A stretch of DNA of 64,000 nucleotides from Patiria miniata (lineage: Eukaryota > Echinodermata > Asteroidea > Valvatida > Asterinidae). Within the stretch, counting starts at the first letter, position 1. Every line of letters starts with the position of its first letter. Both the position numbers and the translations under genes were made by a program. The DNA is taken from contig NW_024037076.1 in assembly GCF_015706575.1 (NCBI RefSeq), forward strand, positions 10,822,777 to 10,886,776, read 5' to 3'. The notes beneath the pieces are model-generated. The model had not been told where the DNA came from and ran no database searches. It saw nothing but the letters and a program-made list of their open reading frames with translations. Of this stretch, positions 1 to 13,265 are shown one piece after another.

Positions 1-1090
1 TGCGGGGATAATTCAATTACATCGCTCTTGCAGTGTGTGTGTTTTTTCCTTCTTCTCCGCAGCCATTCACTATATACAGATAAATTACTTTCGACCCTGG
101 TTTTCAATTTCGTTTTGGCTCGTGATGTGACACACTGCATATCATATTTTCCACGCGATAAGGGAACTATAATGTGGTTTCTGCCAAGTCTTTGCACATG
201 TGTACAGTTTAGCGTACCGTGAATGGGACTTTTGGGGAGGATATGCAACGAGTATTCACGGAGTGCATGCAGTATATTCTTAAAGCCATTGGCGTATCAG
301 GAGGGGGTGCATGGGTTGAAACCCCCCCCACACCCCTCAGTTCAGCCGCTGATTAATAGCTAAATGGGGCCAAAAGTAATCAAATGGAATGCTAAAGCGC
401 CTAAATTTATTCTCAAAATTGCCTTTGAATCGAGGAGAAGGCATCGTAGATTTTAACATTTTCTGGGGGGCATGCCCCTGGACCCCCTCTCCACCCCCAC
501 CCCCGGCAGGGCGTGCCTGTGCCTTCGGCACGCCTTCTCTCACCCCCCCCCCCCACACACACACACACACACCTTCATATCACCCCCCCCCCCTCCCGTT
601 TCCTGATAGACGGGCCCTAAAAACCACAAACAGAAGTCCATACCCCAAATTTCACTTTCCAAAACGCCAGTGTAATCTCCGTGTTATGGACATCAAAAGA
701 CAGGGACTGCAAACACAGACAAAAGTTACTGAATTAAAAAAATTGTCGTATTTTTTCCTATTTATTTGTGTATCTTTGTAAAGGGAGGGCTTACTAAATC
801 TTCATTCTGGCTATAAAAAAAAGTTGTCTTTTGAAAGCAAATAAAATTTTCTAAGATATGTAAGATTTGAGGTTTTGCATGGTGGAGATACTAAATAATG
901 AAAGGTTTGCGGAAACACCATGTGCGAATAATTTCTCAACTAAGAGAATGGTTCTGAAAAGAACCAGAGGTATAAACTCGACGTTCCGGTCAGTATGCTC
1001 TGACCGTCTTCATCTTTTCTAAGATGAAAATTCTTCAAAATTCAACACACGTTGTGATGGCCTATATGATGTGCCTGTCTTGTGTTTTGG
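1..1090. other. No gene; C-rich and CA simple sequence at 300-600
   Basis: 1-300 and 620-1090 show nothing recognisable. 300-600 is low complexity: C runs, an inverted GCGTGCC/GGCACGC hairpin near 509-533, a (CA)n tract at 556-573, and GGGGGGCATGCCCC, like the ends of mobile elements seen elsewhere in this window. Confidence 0.5.
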
Positions 1091-1108
1091 AGGAAAACTC
1101 AACTGTTG

Positions 1109-1125
1109 TAAAAAAAAAAAAAAAT

Positions 1126-1171
<46 letters not shown>

Positions 1172-1250
1172 CCACAAATACCCCCTACAACCCAACAAAC
1201 AAGCCAACAACCAACCAACCAACACCCCAACAACCCAACAAACAACCCAA
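1109..1250. repeat. Poly-A then (ACA)n microsatellite with CCAACAA-rich tail
   Basis: An A run at about 1110-1124, then about 15 ACA units to about 1172, then degenerate ACCAACA sequence to about 1250. This explains the Thr- or Asn-homopolymer reading frames in this segment. Confidence 0.9.
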
Positions 1251-1764
1251 AAATGCCACAGCTATGCCAGGGCATGTACCGAAAAGATTGTGCATTCAGC
1301 TACCGAAGAAACAACAGTTGCTGTGGGCCACTATACACATTGCAAATGACCACACCCTGTGTATAAGAGCTTTCCAATGTAGAAAAATTGATGGCACAGC
1401 GTGTACACCATTAATCACCGCAAACTACTTAGAGTCCTTCATTGCGATGATATCAGCATCACTCTCGCCACACATTCATCACCCAGTGATGGGACGGAGC
1501 GGGACAGTCCGGGAACAATCAGTCATTACAATGAGATTACTCGCGACACACGTTAGAAGTACTGGGGAAATAAAAGGAATATTAATATTCATCAAATTCT
1601 GTGTGTAGCAAATAAATGGGATGTGTTGGCGAAGTACTTTGTCCCCCTGATTTTCTGTTGCGATTCAACACGGGAGTAACTAAAGTAGGTGGTTTTTTTT
1701 TTCAGATGATATCAATGCAAACTTGAGCTACTTTATATTTGTCGTGAAACAGTTAAAATAGGAA

Positions 1765-2346
1765 CTCTCATTTCATTTCATTTCTTTTATTTTTCTAATA
1801 TCGTGGCCCAAGGGCCAAATTAAACGAGACAATTCCATAGTTTGAAAAACCATTAAAATTTACGTAAAAATACTACAACATAAGTTAAAAGGCAGGAATA
1901 CAATAAAGTTGCACTGTAACAAACACCCACAAAACCAAAGAAACAAAAACAATACAACATAGGGAGACAACATGCACCAAATACAAAATTACACACAATA
2001 AAATCACACACGGCAGGCGTTCAAAGATGTTATGAAGTAAGGGATGGGACTTTGTTGAAAGCGCTTAGTTCTATGAGGAGTTGAGTTATTTGTTTACCGT
2101 GTTCTTTTAGATTCCCAACATGACATGCTATCATAGTAGGGGGTAGCAAGTGAATTGTTCTTAAATTGTTGTCAAGTCCATTAGTTAGCAAACTTGACAC
2201 AATACTCCACTCCTCTTCTTTCCAAGTGTATTCAACTTACATTGGAGCGCATTTATAGTATAAACTGTACTGGTTGTCCACAATGGTCTTGCAAGCCCAT
2301 TTATATATCCTTTCAAGATCATATAGGTTTCCTGTTTTTATCAAAC
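1765..2346 (-). pseudogene. 3'-terminal remnant of a retroelement (minus strand)
   Basis: On the minus strand from about 2346 to 2030 a frame interrupted by one stop reads LYDLERIYKWACKTIVDNQY, then KEEEWSIVSSLLTNGLDNNL and HVGNLKEHGKQITQLLIELS. Non-coding sequence follows, then GAAAT-type repeats at about 1770-1795 (TTTCATTTCATTTC on +), as at the 3' end of some non-LTR or other retroelements. I cannot name the family. The upstream part is cut off by the element at 2347-3002. Confidence 0.4.
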
Positions 2347-3002
2347 TGCAGCGTGTCTCAATAAGGATTGTGCATGAAGAAGACACTGATTTGCTCAAAA
2401 GGTGGTCATACTAGCTAATCAAATGTTATGTTATTTTAAAGCCTATGGTCTTGTTTATAATTGGAAAAAATATCAAGAAAATCCATCAGTGCAACTAGAG
2501 ATATCGTTGATTTTGTAAGGCTATACTATTTTCCTCCAGCATAATTAGAATCCTGTAGTTAAGCATGTTAACGAAGAACGTCAAAAGGGTCTATACAACG
2601 TTGACGCTCGAGTAATTTGCAATTAGAGCAGTTACCACGTGCTTTTGAATGATCTTCTTCAATGAACAATCAAATAAACACCCTCTAGCTATGTTGTTTC
2701 TTTTTCTATTTATGTACAAACTAAAATCGTGTTTTACATAAAAGTCATGCAATAATTTCAAGCACTGCGTAACACATACCAATAACCCAATAATTGGTAT
2801 ATACATGTACAAACAAAAGTGTGGAAATTACATTGAGCAGGTCGAAAAATACATAGCCTTACCAAATCAAAGATATCTCTGATTTTCTTGATTTTTCACC
2901 AATTATAAACAAGACCATAGGCTCGAAAATGCTGTAAAATTTGATAAAAATGGATAACATCAGCGAGTTCTTCATGCACAATGTTTATTGGGACACGCTG
3001 TA
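2347..3002. mobile_element. Mariner-type TIR element (non-autonomous), 656 bp
   Basis: Inverted ends: 5' GCAGCGTGTCTCAATAAG and, reverse-complemented from the 3' end, ACAGCGTGTCCCAATAAA, followed inside by matching TTGTGCATGAAGAA. A second inner pair of arms (about 2437-2475 and 2890-2925, CCTATGGTCTTGTTTATAAT) makes it a partial fold-back. The 3' end abuts TA; the 5' flank is TG, probably a decayed TA target duplication. No transposase frame is seen. Confidence 0.7.
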
Positions 3003-5580
3003 GAATGCCATATCCCATCCGCGTATACTCAACCATTCGTCTGTCATAACTCTTGCAAACAACCAATTAACAGTCATGCAGTGCCCACAGTCAAGACTCT
3101 GCTAGAGTGAATTTGCGTGGGTATAGGCATTACATTCACTGTGTGGACTTCCGAACAATAGAGGTCCACATAAACCAGGTAGAGGCGGACGTTGTGTGGA
3201 CTTGGGCAAGTCCACACAGTGTTTCCCCATTTCTGGAAAACAGGTTTAGAGGCATTTTTGGGTTAGGTTTATCCGTGGCAAAATGAAGAGAAACACTAAA
3301 GGGGATCATAGAAAAAAACATTGGGTTGAAAGACTTTTCACAGTTTGAGAAAAATGAGGGTTTTTTACTGGTTTTTCTTAACTACACGAAAGCAAGGGAA
3401 TGTCCACACTATAGGTATGTAACGTATACATGCGTGTGTAAACTCAGCGTATTTCACATCTTAGCCTTAATTTTGCGCCTGCGTATGCATTGGGTAAGCA
3501 TTAAATTTCACTCCATCCGACAAAACTTTATAAGGACCAGACGATCAAGTGTTCAGAGTTTTCACTCAAGTTTCGTCTGAAGTAACTCTTTTTTCAATGC
3601 ATTTCAATTATCTAAACTAAGAATGAGTTTCACTCTAAATTGCCCTGTTCCTGGTCTCACTCTTTGGAAAATAGAGAGTATAACACAGTAATCGTGATCA
3701 TAAGTAGCAGAATGTTCCCCATGATTATCATGAACAATTTCGCAAATCTTCGGAGTGTTCATATCTTTTTCGGTCGGTTGTCTACGCTCAATAAGGTGTG
3801 AACCGAAGTCATATTGTGGTTCATGCTTCTTCGCACTTCCAATTAAACTCCAACAGTTCATTGTGTTTTCATTTTTTTAATTGCCCCAGCCTCTCCTGCT
3901 TGACTGCTTCATATCATTGTGACTGCATGGCTGTTGTAATTCCAGCCCGTGATTATACGAACTTGGACAAGACCAGGTGTTTTTTCCCCAAACGCCCAGG
4001 CATGAATCAGAGCCCAATCAAGAAGGAGCCCCCCTTTGCTTTTAGCGCGTCTCTTCCGCTGCAGGTGCGGGATACTTTACTCCCATCCTGTTTCATTCAG
4101 ACCCTGCTGATCGATTGGCTCTAATCTCGCTTTGGCATTTGCTTACCACCCGCTTGAGCTTTATATATCATCACTACGAATGGCACATCTGACATGATGG
4201 GGGAAGCTTAGAGGTCCGGTTCCACGGACAAGGCACCGGCATCAGGAACAAATAATTTATTGTTTGACAAATATTACTGTGGGCGCTGCGCCTATAGTGT
4301 AACTTGTTGGTACAAAGCTGCAGATGCATGTGCTCCAGTGACGGGACTATTCAAAGGAAGATGGATGAGGTTTTCAAGTCCGAGTTTTTCGGGACAGCCG
4401 AGATGTTCAAGTCAACATAAAAAGAGACACCAAAGCCCTCGAGAAATGAAACAAGATCTGCAATATCTTGTATTAAAGATCCTATGCTGTCTGTCTGATG
4501 TCTGTCTGTCTGGCTGTCTTTCGGGCGGGCGGACTGTCTGTCTGTCTAATGTCTGTCTGATGTCTATGTGTCACTTTTTTTTTAATTTGTGAAAGGCCTA
4601 AGAAGTGTTCGAAACACAAAATGCAAGGGTCAATGGAGAGGCTTAGTTATAAGTTATATTTACATGGTTGTATAATATATGCCCTGATTTCACGGTCCTC
4701 TGAAGTCATGGTTGGCACATGAAAAAAATGAGTTGTTTGTTTTGTTTTGCTTTGTTTGGCAAATGTGTTTCTTTCAGACTTTCAATAGTTAAATATTACA
4801 ACACTATCTCCATAAAAAAAATCTAAAACGCATCGCTATTACGGCAAAACATAACGTTAATGATAAAAAATGGCAAAATTGCTGTACCAAGGTTGACCAC
4901 GCCCAATTGGGTTAACATGCAAATTGAGGTCAAAGTAAGCATTAGCAGACGACTGTAGCCAGATAGCGGGTGCCGCTGGTTGTATAACAAAACCCCCGCC
5001 CCCATTGCCCTAATGTAATGTACTAAGCTTTAATTTGATGTGTGTCTGGAACACCTTGGAGAGTTGTGAGTATTTTTCCCGAATTTAGGAAGTGGGGGCA
5101 TTTATCATTGGGGTCTATGGCAGTTTCTTTACTGGTCTGCACCCCTATAGAGCCAGCCTCGTGTCCTATTTGTACCTGACTAACTGACTGTCACTTGTGT
5201 CTTTGACTGCTCATCGATCTCACTCATGGGTCATTCTATCAATCTGGGGTTTAAAAGTGTGACATGTCTGTGTCCCTGTTACACCTGTGTGTAATTTGAC
5301 ATGGACATATCATTGAAATTGACTTCAACTATTTGTATTTGTTTAGCAGTTACTCTACATTACAAATAATCACTTTCGGAGGTGGAAGGCATTAAAGAAT
5401 GTGTTCTGAATTTACAAAATCTTGGGGCGTAGACTTGCTCAAGTCTCACTTTGGCCAAAAAAGTTTGACTCGGATGACTAGTAAGATGACTCGGGATGAC
5501 CAGAAAACCGAGCTAGAAAACCGAGCACCATGGGACCAATTATTAATATGAGACCAGCGTAACTAGGCTTCCCTTGACGT
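3003..5580. other. No gene recognised; one TGTC microsatellite
   Basis: AT-rich to mixed sequence with no coding similarity. A (TGTC)n-like tract lies at about 4487-4565. Short open frames here have no homology I can recognise. Confidence 0.5.
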
Positions 5581-5587
5581 GGAGTGC

Positions 5588-5945
5588 TTAAGGGCACTGA
5601 GTCGTGGTCTTGGTCTGTGGGTAAAGCTGCAGGTTGTGGGTTCGAGTCCTGGCGGGGTCATGGTGCGTGTGCCCTTGGGCAAGGCACTTTGTCACTCATT
5701 GCTTCCTTCCACCCTGGAGTAAATGGGTACATGTGAGGGCAGAGATGGTTACTGTGATAAATTAGCTTCCTTGCGCCTAACAGGCAGCATCGAGCTGTAT
5801 ACTCCCCAGGCAGCTGGATGGAATTGTGAATGTTTCATTGGCCCAATGAGCAGAGGTAATAATGATATAATTGTAGCGCCTTGAGCACCAGTCCTGGTGG
5901 ATACGTGCGCATTGTAAGTATTCACTATTATTATTATTATTGTTT
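5588..5945 (+). mobile_element. tRNA-derived SINE with (ATT)n tail
   Basis: A-box-like GTGGTCTTGGTCTGTGGG, B-box GGTTCGAGTCC at 5639-5649, then the body motif GCCCTTGGGCAAGGCACTTT and a CTTTGAGC/CCTTGAGCACC-like 3' module ending in ATT repeats at 5927-5941. Architecture is typical of tRNA-headed SINEs of marine invertebrates; related to the copy at 39680-39955. Confidence 0.75.
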
Positions 5946-6837
5946 CTATAATGTCTGATCACTTACTATTAACAGCGATTGTGCGGATATGTTGATGAAT
6001 GGTTTAATTTCTTCAGTTTATGAAACTGCACGTATGGCCGCAGCTTACAGATTATTGCGGTCTCTCTGATACGGATTTCTTCGGTCGCTTCGAAGAGTCT
6101 CTATCATCCCGGCAGTGCGGAACAGGCGACAGAACTACCTTGTGCATCCCACTGACCCCCCAATAAGCCTGAATATTTCTGTATTCATATTTGTCAACAA
6201 TGACGTATTTATTAAGAGTCCGCCAGAGGGAGGAGGCTACTTCCCTTCCTTCAAACAATTGAAGTAAATTATTCTAGTCGCCCAGTTTGCGCGATAATGA
6301 TTGTTTCTTGTCATCGAGTTTACAGACTAAGCTCTGAAACAAAATTGAATTGACCGATAACACAGAGGCGACCGCTAGACATATAGATGGCGCTATACAC
6401 TTCAACATCATCATCACATCAGGGGCCAAACTTTAAGTCACTATCACAACACAACGTGATCAGAAGATTTGTTTCACCTTTACAAACCGGTTTGATAACA
6501 TCCCAACAAACAACTGCGCGTGCGCATATTCAGATTTGACGATTTTTCCATGTCAGTTTCAATACAGCAGTTAATTATACACAGTCTGGAGAACTTAACC
6601 GAATATGCATTCAAAGGTTTTTGTGCAATCAAAGACAGTTCGAGGATCGCTCAGTATTATGTTGGATGACAGAAGATACATGTACTGTTAAAAAGCAAAA
6701 GGTTTTTGGAATTCTTACTTTCTTCACGACAGGAATTTAAACTCCATACTTTGGCGGTTATGACCTTAAAATCGCTACCTTATGGTTTGCATAAATGCCG
6801 GCCCAGTTTGCTCCTTCATATTCCTTACATCAACACA
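5946..6837. other. No gene or repeat recognised
   Basis: Apparently single-copy within this window; nothing coding recognised on either strand. Confidence 0.5.
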
Positions 6838-7315
6838 CACAGGTGAGTAAAAAAAAAAGCGAAACCCAAATGTTACGAACATTGTTTTAGTGAAGTTCTG
6901 CATGTAGACCTTTCAAAATCTAGAATACAAAAGTCCAATTCATAAGCTTTCTTTTGGTATAAGAATCATTCAAATCACACATGAACTTTTCAAGTTACGG
7001 AATGTTAAAGTTCTGTCCACGGATCACAAGAAGTTAAGTGTTATTTCAGCAAAACGAAAACAAATCACATAGGGTTTTGCTGAAAGAACGCACACCCTTT
7101 TTGTGATCCGTGGACAGAACTTTAAAACGGTGATTGTGTTTAAAATTTCGTAACTTGAAAAGTACATAAGTGATGTGAATGATTCATTTACTAAAAGAAA
7201 GCTTATGAGTTGGGCTTTTATATCCTAAATTTTCAAAGTGCTACTTGCAGAACTTCACTCAACCAATCGTCCCGACATTTGGGTTTCGGTTTGTTTGTTT
7301 TTTACTCACCCTGTA
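6838..7315. mobile_element. Fold-back MITE, TA-flanked, family M1 copy 1
   Basis: Ends CAGGTGAGTAAAAA and TTTTTTACTCACCCTG-TA. Almost the whole length is an inverted repeat: ACATTGTTTTAGTGAAGTTC near the start pairs with GAACTTCACT near the end, and CTGTCCACGGATCACAA pairs with TTGTGATCCGTGGACAG around the centre. The second copy is in GAPVD1 intron 3 (33135-33630). Tc1/mariner-type by TA target; non-coding. Confidence 0.8.
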
Positions 7316-8464
7316 TAACGAAAGGGAATCAAATGTTTTTCAGGATAGGGAAAATGCAAATTGTTTTGAGGATAATTCATGCGATCAAGGAGGGACTGAC
7401 GAATTCCACCAATATGCAAACATAAATAATAATGATGGAATGTGAACCGAGTCTTGAGATTCTTTGCCAGGAACCACAACTGCTCCTAACATAATCACGG
7501 TTCAATTTCATTTGGTTACTGGATCCAAGCGGTGTTTCCTAAATAGCCCCGCATTAAATGTATGTCTTTCGTTTTGCATGTATTATATCCAAAGTGATTA
7601 AGATCGTCCCGGCCCAACACCCCTTGAAATTATTCCGTTTGGGCTTGCTGTTATTTTTCAGAAGAAATCAAGAAATTTGGGTGATTTCCAACAATCAGTT
7701 TTTTTTTTACATTTTGTTTTCTCGTGATGATCAAATTAGGTTGTACATGCATGGTTTGTCACTGTTTTCTCGAAAAGTGCAATATTCCGGACTGAGCTGA
7801 AATGTAATCAGGTCAAGTTTTGAATAGCATTCTTTGGATTTTGAGTGGTGTTAAGATTTGAAACAATAAAATATGAAAAGCAAATAATCCTGTATCATGT
7901 CTTTAAATTTGTCTCATGTTTAATAACGCTGTTTTAATGGTTGAAGTTCATGTACGGGCCAGAGTGCAGGAACGGTTTCTACTCGCAACGCACGGGGTTC
8001 GAAAGAACACTTAGTGTTCCCTATTGTCTCGGTATAATTTAGAGTACATGGCAAATGAATGATTAAGAGTACATGGTAAATAAACTGCTCATCAAATCCA
8101 TTACAAAACAAAGTATAGCTAAAGGGAGATCATCCCATGTAATTGTTAAAGTAGATTAATTTATTTATGCCTGAACAATGTCCAGTTAACTGTTCACGTA
8201 CGAAGCGGCCCTTATAATGCGGAGTTTGTGATGCAGGCAATTTGCTTTTGGAAGTCAAAATGATAAAGACGCACATGTATCTTACCTTAACATGATGCTT
8301 CGGTAGAAAGAACACTTCTTCGTGTTGTTCATCTCGTTCCCATAATCCCTAGTAAACATCCAGCAAAGTGTATGATGATGGCGATAAATTACATGTTCCA
8401 GATGAATTACATCCCTTTAAAAAAAAAACACCAAAATTAGGTCAGATGTGGGATGACATCTATG
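7316..8464. other. No gene recognised
   Basis: AT-rich sequence with short chance open frames; no repeat family identified. Confidence 0.5.
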
Positions 8465-9290
8465 GCCTGATCATCAGCATTCATAGGACGGTCTCGCTGA
8501 GATTGCTGCCTGCAAATTTCTCATCTCATGATCGCTAATGATTGCCGGTAATCGCCCTGGCGAATTATTATCGAGCACCACGCACCGGGGATGGGCTGAG
8601 AGCCATAGGGACGAGCGCTTTTTAGAGCCGAAGTCTCCTGATATTCCAGCCAGCGATTGATTAATGTTTACCCGAGAGCCCCCAACTCTGTCAAGTGGCT
8701 TTTTGCACCGCCAATCCGAAATAGCCCGTGGGAAATGCACCGTAGGAAATCTACGCACTTTGCATCGGGTCCTGGGTGTAGAGCCCTCGTCAATACCGGA
8801 CAATGGCAAGCATAACAGCTTCTGAGGCCGCTCCGAGCCGCTCCTCCTTGCGGGTCAACCCCTTAACACCTTTTTTTTTTTTCTGAGCGACAGAGAGGTG
8901 ACAAGATCTCTACAGGAGAAGAGGAGAGGACAAGAAAGTGGCACTAAATCGACACTGCTTGGGATTTACCCGCACCCCGCCTACATGCGTCCCGGACACA
9001 CAGCGCTAACGACATCGGGGATTAATTTGTCTGCGCAAACACAATGTTCAAAAGCCGGCCGATTGTGCAACTCAGGTAGTCCCGTGCAGTAATTAGCTTT
9101 GGGAGGCTGGGCATTGTTCGCCGAGGAATAACGGGCCATTATGATTGCCCGCCAGGCGCCTCGTTTATTGCGAGTTCCTATTTAGACGGGGACATTTCGG
9201 CACTGCTGGATGCAGAACGAATCCAAGGACTTCGTCCTGTGCGCGGAGGAATAAGAACAAATAATCTCAGACCCCTTCCCGCGAAGCTAA
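8465..9290. promoter_or_regulatory. Repeat-poor, GC-richer block; candidate cis-regulatory element
   Basis: This block contrasts with both flanks: balanced composition, no repeat copy elsewhere in the window, and several TAAT/ATTA homeodomain-type cores among GC-rich words (for example GCTAATGATTGCCGG and GGGATTAATTTG). No coding frame is recognised. Calling it regulatory is inference from composition only. Confidence 0.25.
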
Positions 9291-9865
9291 TATCACGTTC
9301 ATGAAAAGGCCTTTGAGACGAAACAAAGCAAATAAATGAACCTTTGTGCGACTGTAGGGTCTAAATGGGGGCCGTATTGTGCACTTAACAAGTGAGTATA
9401 ATTTTTACTAACACCTGCACATGTAATACGCAGACTTAGGTAAGTTCAGTCACCATCGGCTTCAACTTTCGAACGGGTACTCAACTTTGTCAACTCGTTC
9501 AGCATTAAGGTTGTATGGGTGCTTCAGTGACGATGTCAGGCCAGTTACCACCCCAAAAAATGCAGGGTTGTAAGCAGTGTTCTCCGTTTCCGGTTCATAC
9601 AAACGGATTTATCTGAAACCGATTAATTTTGGTTGGCTGTTTTATGACCGTCTTCAAAGGGAGCCAGAAAAGACAGGCGAATACTAATATACACGTGAAT
9701 TCTTTAAACCCGATTTTGATAAATTCCAGCAGTAATGGAGCAGGGTTACGGACTTCTGGAGTCGAACTGAGTTTTAAAAAAATACAGTTTCAGTCAGCAC
9801 TGCTTTGAATGACCTATATCTGTTCGACTAAACTGCTAGTTCACATCATATAACGCTGAGGGTTG

Positions 9866-11089
9866 GATCCGCGCTGCGCGATCGCGGAGTGTCAAGTAAA
9901 CGTATATAATCGTTGCCCAACTGTAATATAGGTTTTTCCGGCTATTTTAAAACATTTATCATTCGAATTCACCGTTTTAATATTCAAATTCGTCCATCAA
10001 CATCGATTTTAATAGTGTCATAAGATTTCTTAATCGAATTCAATCCACATCACCCATTTTTGGCGAGGGAATCGATTTCGTCTTAGTACGCCGACTAGTT
10101 TTATTCAGAAATCAAATTCGTCTTTTGCCACACAATTTAATGATAAGTTTGTTCAATTTCGTAACAGTTCATTGTGATATCCTCTGTAATAATAATAATA
10201 ATAATAACACGATTTATAACGCGCATTTCGCAAGTAACAATGCGCGACTAAGGACAACTCCAGAAGACAAGTTACAGATTATTAGAAAACAGATCAGTTT
10301 TCAGTCTGCCCTAAAGTTGTCAAGAGAACTGATGTTGCGGATGTTGTGTGACAAGGAATTCCAGCATCTAGGACCAGACACTGAGAAGGCCCTGTCCCTG
10401 CCTTTTTGAATGTGCGTGGAACTCTAAGGTTGTTACTGGAGCGGAGGCCACTACGCTGGATGTAGAAGGCAAATAGGTCGCAGATGAGGATATCTTCAAC
10501 TGTTCTGTTATTTCCGCGTTATTCATAATATAGGCGTATTGCTTGTTTCTTTTGAATCGAATTTCTTTAAAAAAAAATCATAGACTCGTTATAGGTACAT
10601 TGTAACAACAAAAATATCAGGGTCATCGACTGCTTTTTTTTTGTACATGGTCGTCTTTATTTTTTTTCCCGTTTAATGGCCCAAAGCTGCAGCCACGGAA
10701 GTAGACTTCCATGGCATTATGTTCAAATGATTCGATAATTCGTATCCTGTCCTGATTAGAAACTGTGTTGTATGTCCCTCGGGCACAAGGAACATGGTAA
10801 ATAACACACGCCAGACTAATTTAATTAACAGACGTTTTAAACTGATTGGCATAAGACGAATTAATCTCTGAATGCTGCCATTCGGCAACAGCTTAGACGA
10901 ATTTGATATGTAATGATGAACATTCTCGACACTGTGTTTAAATGTGGTGAACGAACTTTGAAATTGAATGGTAAATGACTACATCGCTTTGATAAAAGCG
11001 TGTGATTTTTTTCTCAGACGAAATGGAATGTTAGATTTGGCGAATTTGAATGAAAAATGTTTTAAAATAGCCGGAAAACCTGAATATAA
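9866..11089. mobile_element. Inverted-repeat insertion in duplication unit 1, about 1.2 kb
   Basis: Unit 2 runs directly across this point (about 15385-15398), so this is an insertion in unit 1 or a loss from unit 2. Imperfect inverted arms at 9921-9970 and 11041-11090 (TTTTCCGGCTATTTTAAAAC on one side, GTTTTAAAATAGCCGGAAAA on the other). The interior is AT-rich with scattered TTCGAATT/GAATTCG words and an (AAT)n run at 10187-10206. No transposase frame. Confidence 0.5.
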
Positions 11090-13189
11090 TTACAATTTTT
11101 GCACTATTTTATTTGATAAGTACGAATGGGAAGTGCTCTTTCTAAGAAAATATGTGCCTATTGACGTTGGGAGCGAGGGGACAAGGACGGATCCAGAACA
11201 CTTGTTTTTTGGGGGGGGCCAAATAAATATGAAAATCAAGGGGGGTGGACAAATGTACTGCTTTTGTTTTCTTTTGTGGGTGGTGCACGCAGTCGCTGCA
11301 CCCCCCCCCCCCCCGATTCGCCGTTGTGAGGGGGTCTGAGGAACACCCCTCCTCACTTGTGAAAATTATTGCAAACCCATTTGTTACAGTGATGACTGCA
11401 TGACAACTGTGTTGCCCCCCCCCCCCCCCCCTACCAATTTTCTGAGAGAAGAAATCCTCACCGTCGTCGGGGTCTCATCATTTCAGTGCATGCACTCGCT
11501 AATTTCATTTTCCTGTTGCTTTCAAACTTACTTATTTATCATAAAAATGTCAAAGTGTGGCGCGACACTTTCGTCAACTCCCGTGCCCAAGTGATCAAAG
11601 CGTGCCCGACAACCAATGACCAATAGAGGGCGGTATCAGTGAACACCGTGAACCGTTCACTGGCCGCCGGAAAACTCGGCTCGGGCTTGTGTGCGTCATG
11701 GTGTTGTGCACGTACAGAATTATCAGGTTCCCACCCGGATCTTAAGTTTCTGTAGTTTTTCTTTAAAAAGCGGCCAGTGACTATCCAAAATTTTAACCTA
11801 ACGGACCCCAGGAAAGCAAGCGGAATGGGGCGGGCCCGAAGTTCCTGTCACAGCCCCCCCCCCCACCCCTGCCATTTCCCCTGCCCCCCCCCTTCCCCTA
11901 ATCGTTACAGCACATTCTTTCAGCAACATTTTAACACCACCTATAGTTGCGACTCGGGTGTTGCTATATCAGGAAGGTGGAGGGGTATCACTACCCCCCC
12001 CCCCCCCAGTCAGTATTGACAACAAAATCATGGTGCCGTCGGCAAAATAGAAAAGGAAGAAAAACTGCTAAACACCGCTGCTCAAAACCCCGCGAAGCAA
12101 AAATCCGGTTCTGCAACCCATGGCAAAAAAGATTGTACCCCCCGTCATGTCGGCATGAGCTACCGCGCGAGGTCGCTTTATATATACGGGGAGTTGACAG
12201 TTACAGCTGTGCAAAACACAAGTCATGCTCGCTCGCAGGCAGTTACGAAGTGAGCTGATTCTTAGTGACGACTCAAAACCATGGATCAAGCTAACGAGGG
12301 AAAATCTCGAAAGAGAGTCAAGCTACAGTTTTGATGTGATGTTTGTGATGTGATATATCAACTTTGACAACCCCCATCTCCCTAAACACGAGCACTTTTC
12401 ATTCAAAAAGTCAGGGGAAAGTGGCCAGGAAAATGCCTCAGATTGCACCACTGTGACAGAGCAGCTGCAATCCAAAACAATTCCCGGGGCTATATAGGCG
12501 GCCCCGGGACCCCACGCCTCAGGGCTTCGCGCTCCGCACTCGCATATAAAAAAGTTCCACTATATAGGATTTAACCCCCCCCCCCCCCCTGCAGTCTGGG
12601 ATCAGGGAACGAGCCTGCACAAGGTATGCGCAAAGGTACTGAGCATGTAGAAGCAGTTTTGCGGCAAGTATAAAATGAAAACATTATAGCTGAATTGAAT
12701 TTTGCATTTTCGAGCAATTTTAAAAATAATTTTGAGCGCTTAGAATACATGCTCTCAATATAACAAATGAATCATTCTTGCAATTGCCCTCGGATAGCAA
12801 AAAAGAAAGAAAATAAAACAAAAAGTTATGTGGCGATGGCCAAGTCTTCAGGAGTCGGACTTATGACTCTAACTCAATGAGCCCCTTACCGACTTCCATA
12901 TAGAACTCTTCCGGGACTCGGTACCCGGCCCACCACACCTCCTTCCCTGTCCATCCATGTAACTCGAAAGTCAGGCACCATAAAGGGAGGAAACGAGGTG
13001 GCACCCTAAGCCTTGCTGCCGAGTCAGCAAAAGAACCCCGTACCTATACGCAGACGCCAACCTGGACTTCGCAGACAGTCCCAACTTGTGAGTCAGCTTA
13101 CTGACCGACCGAGCTAACTGCTGTTGGTGAATGACGACGGGAAATTAATACTCTTAAATTAAATGACAAGACGGTGTGCACTGAAAACC

Positions 13190-13265
13190 AAAAATGACAT
13201 AAAGTGGACTCGAACCCCTAACCCTGGGTCCGCTGTCAGACAGCTTAACAACTAGGCTGTTTCAG
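13190..13265 (-). mobile_element. tRNA-like SINE head in unit 1 (second copy 20685-20750)
   Basis: On the minus strand: TAGTTGTTAAGCTGTCTGAC (A-box side) and GGGGTTCGAGTCCAC (B box), giving a tRNA-like half molecule. Unit 2 has the same at about 20685-20750 with TAGTGGTTAAG. Embedded in the best-conserved part of the duplication. Confidence 0.5.

Noticed and set aside
1024..1608. 194-codon open frame on the + strand
   Set aside because: Its length comes from an (ACA)n run and poly-A; no protein similarity.
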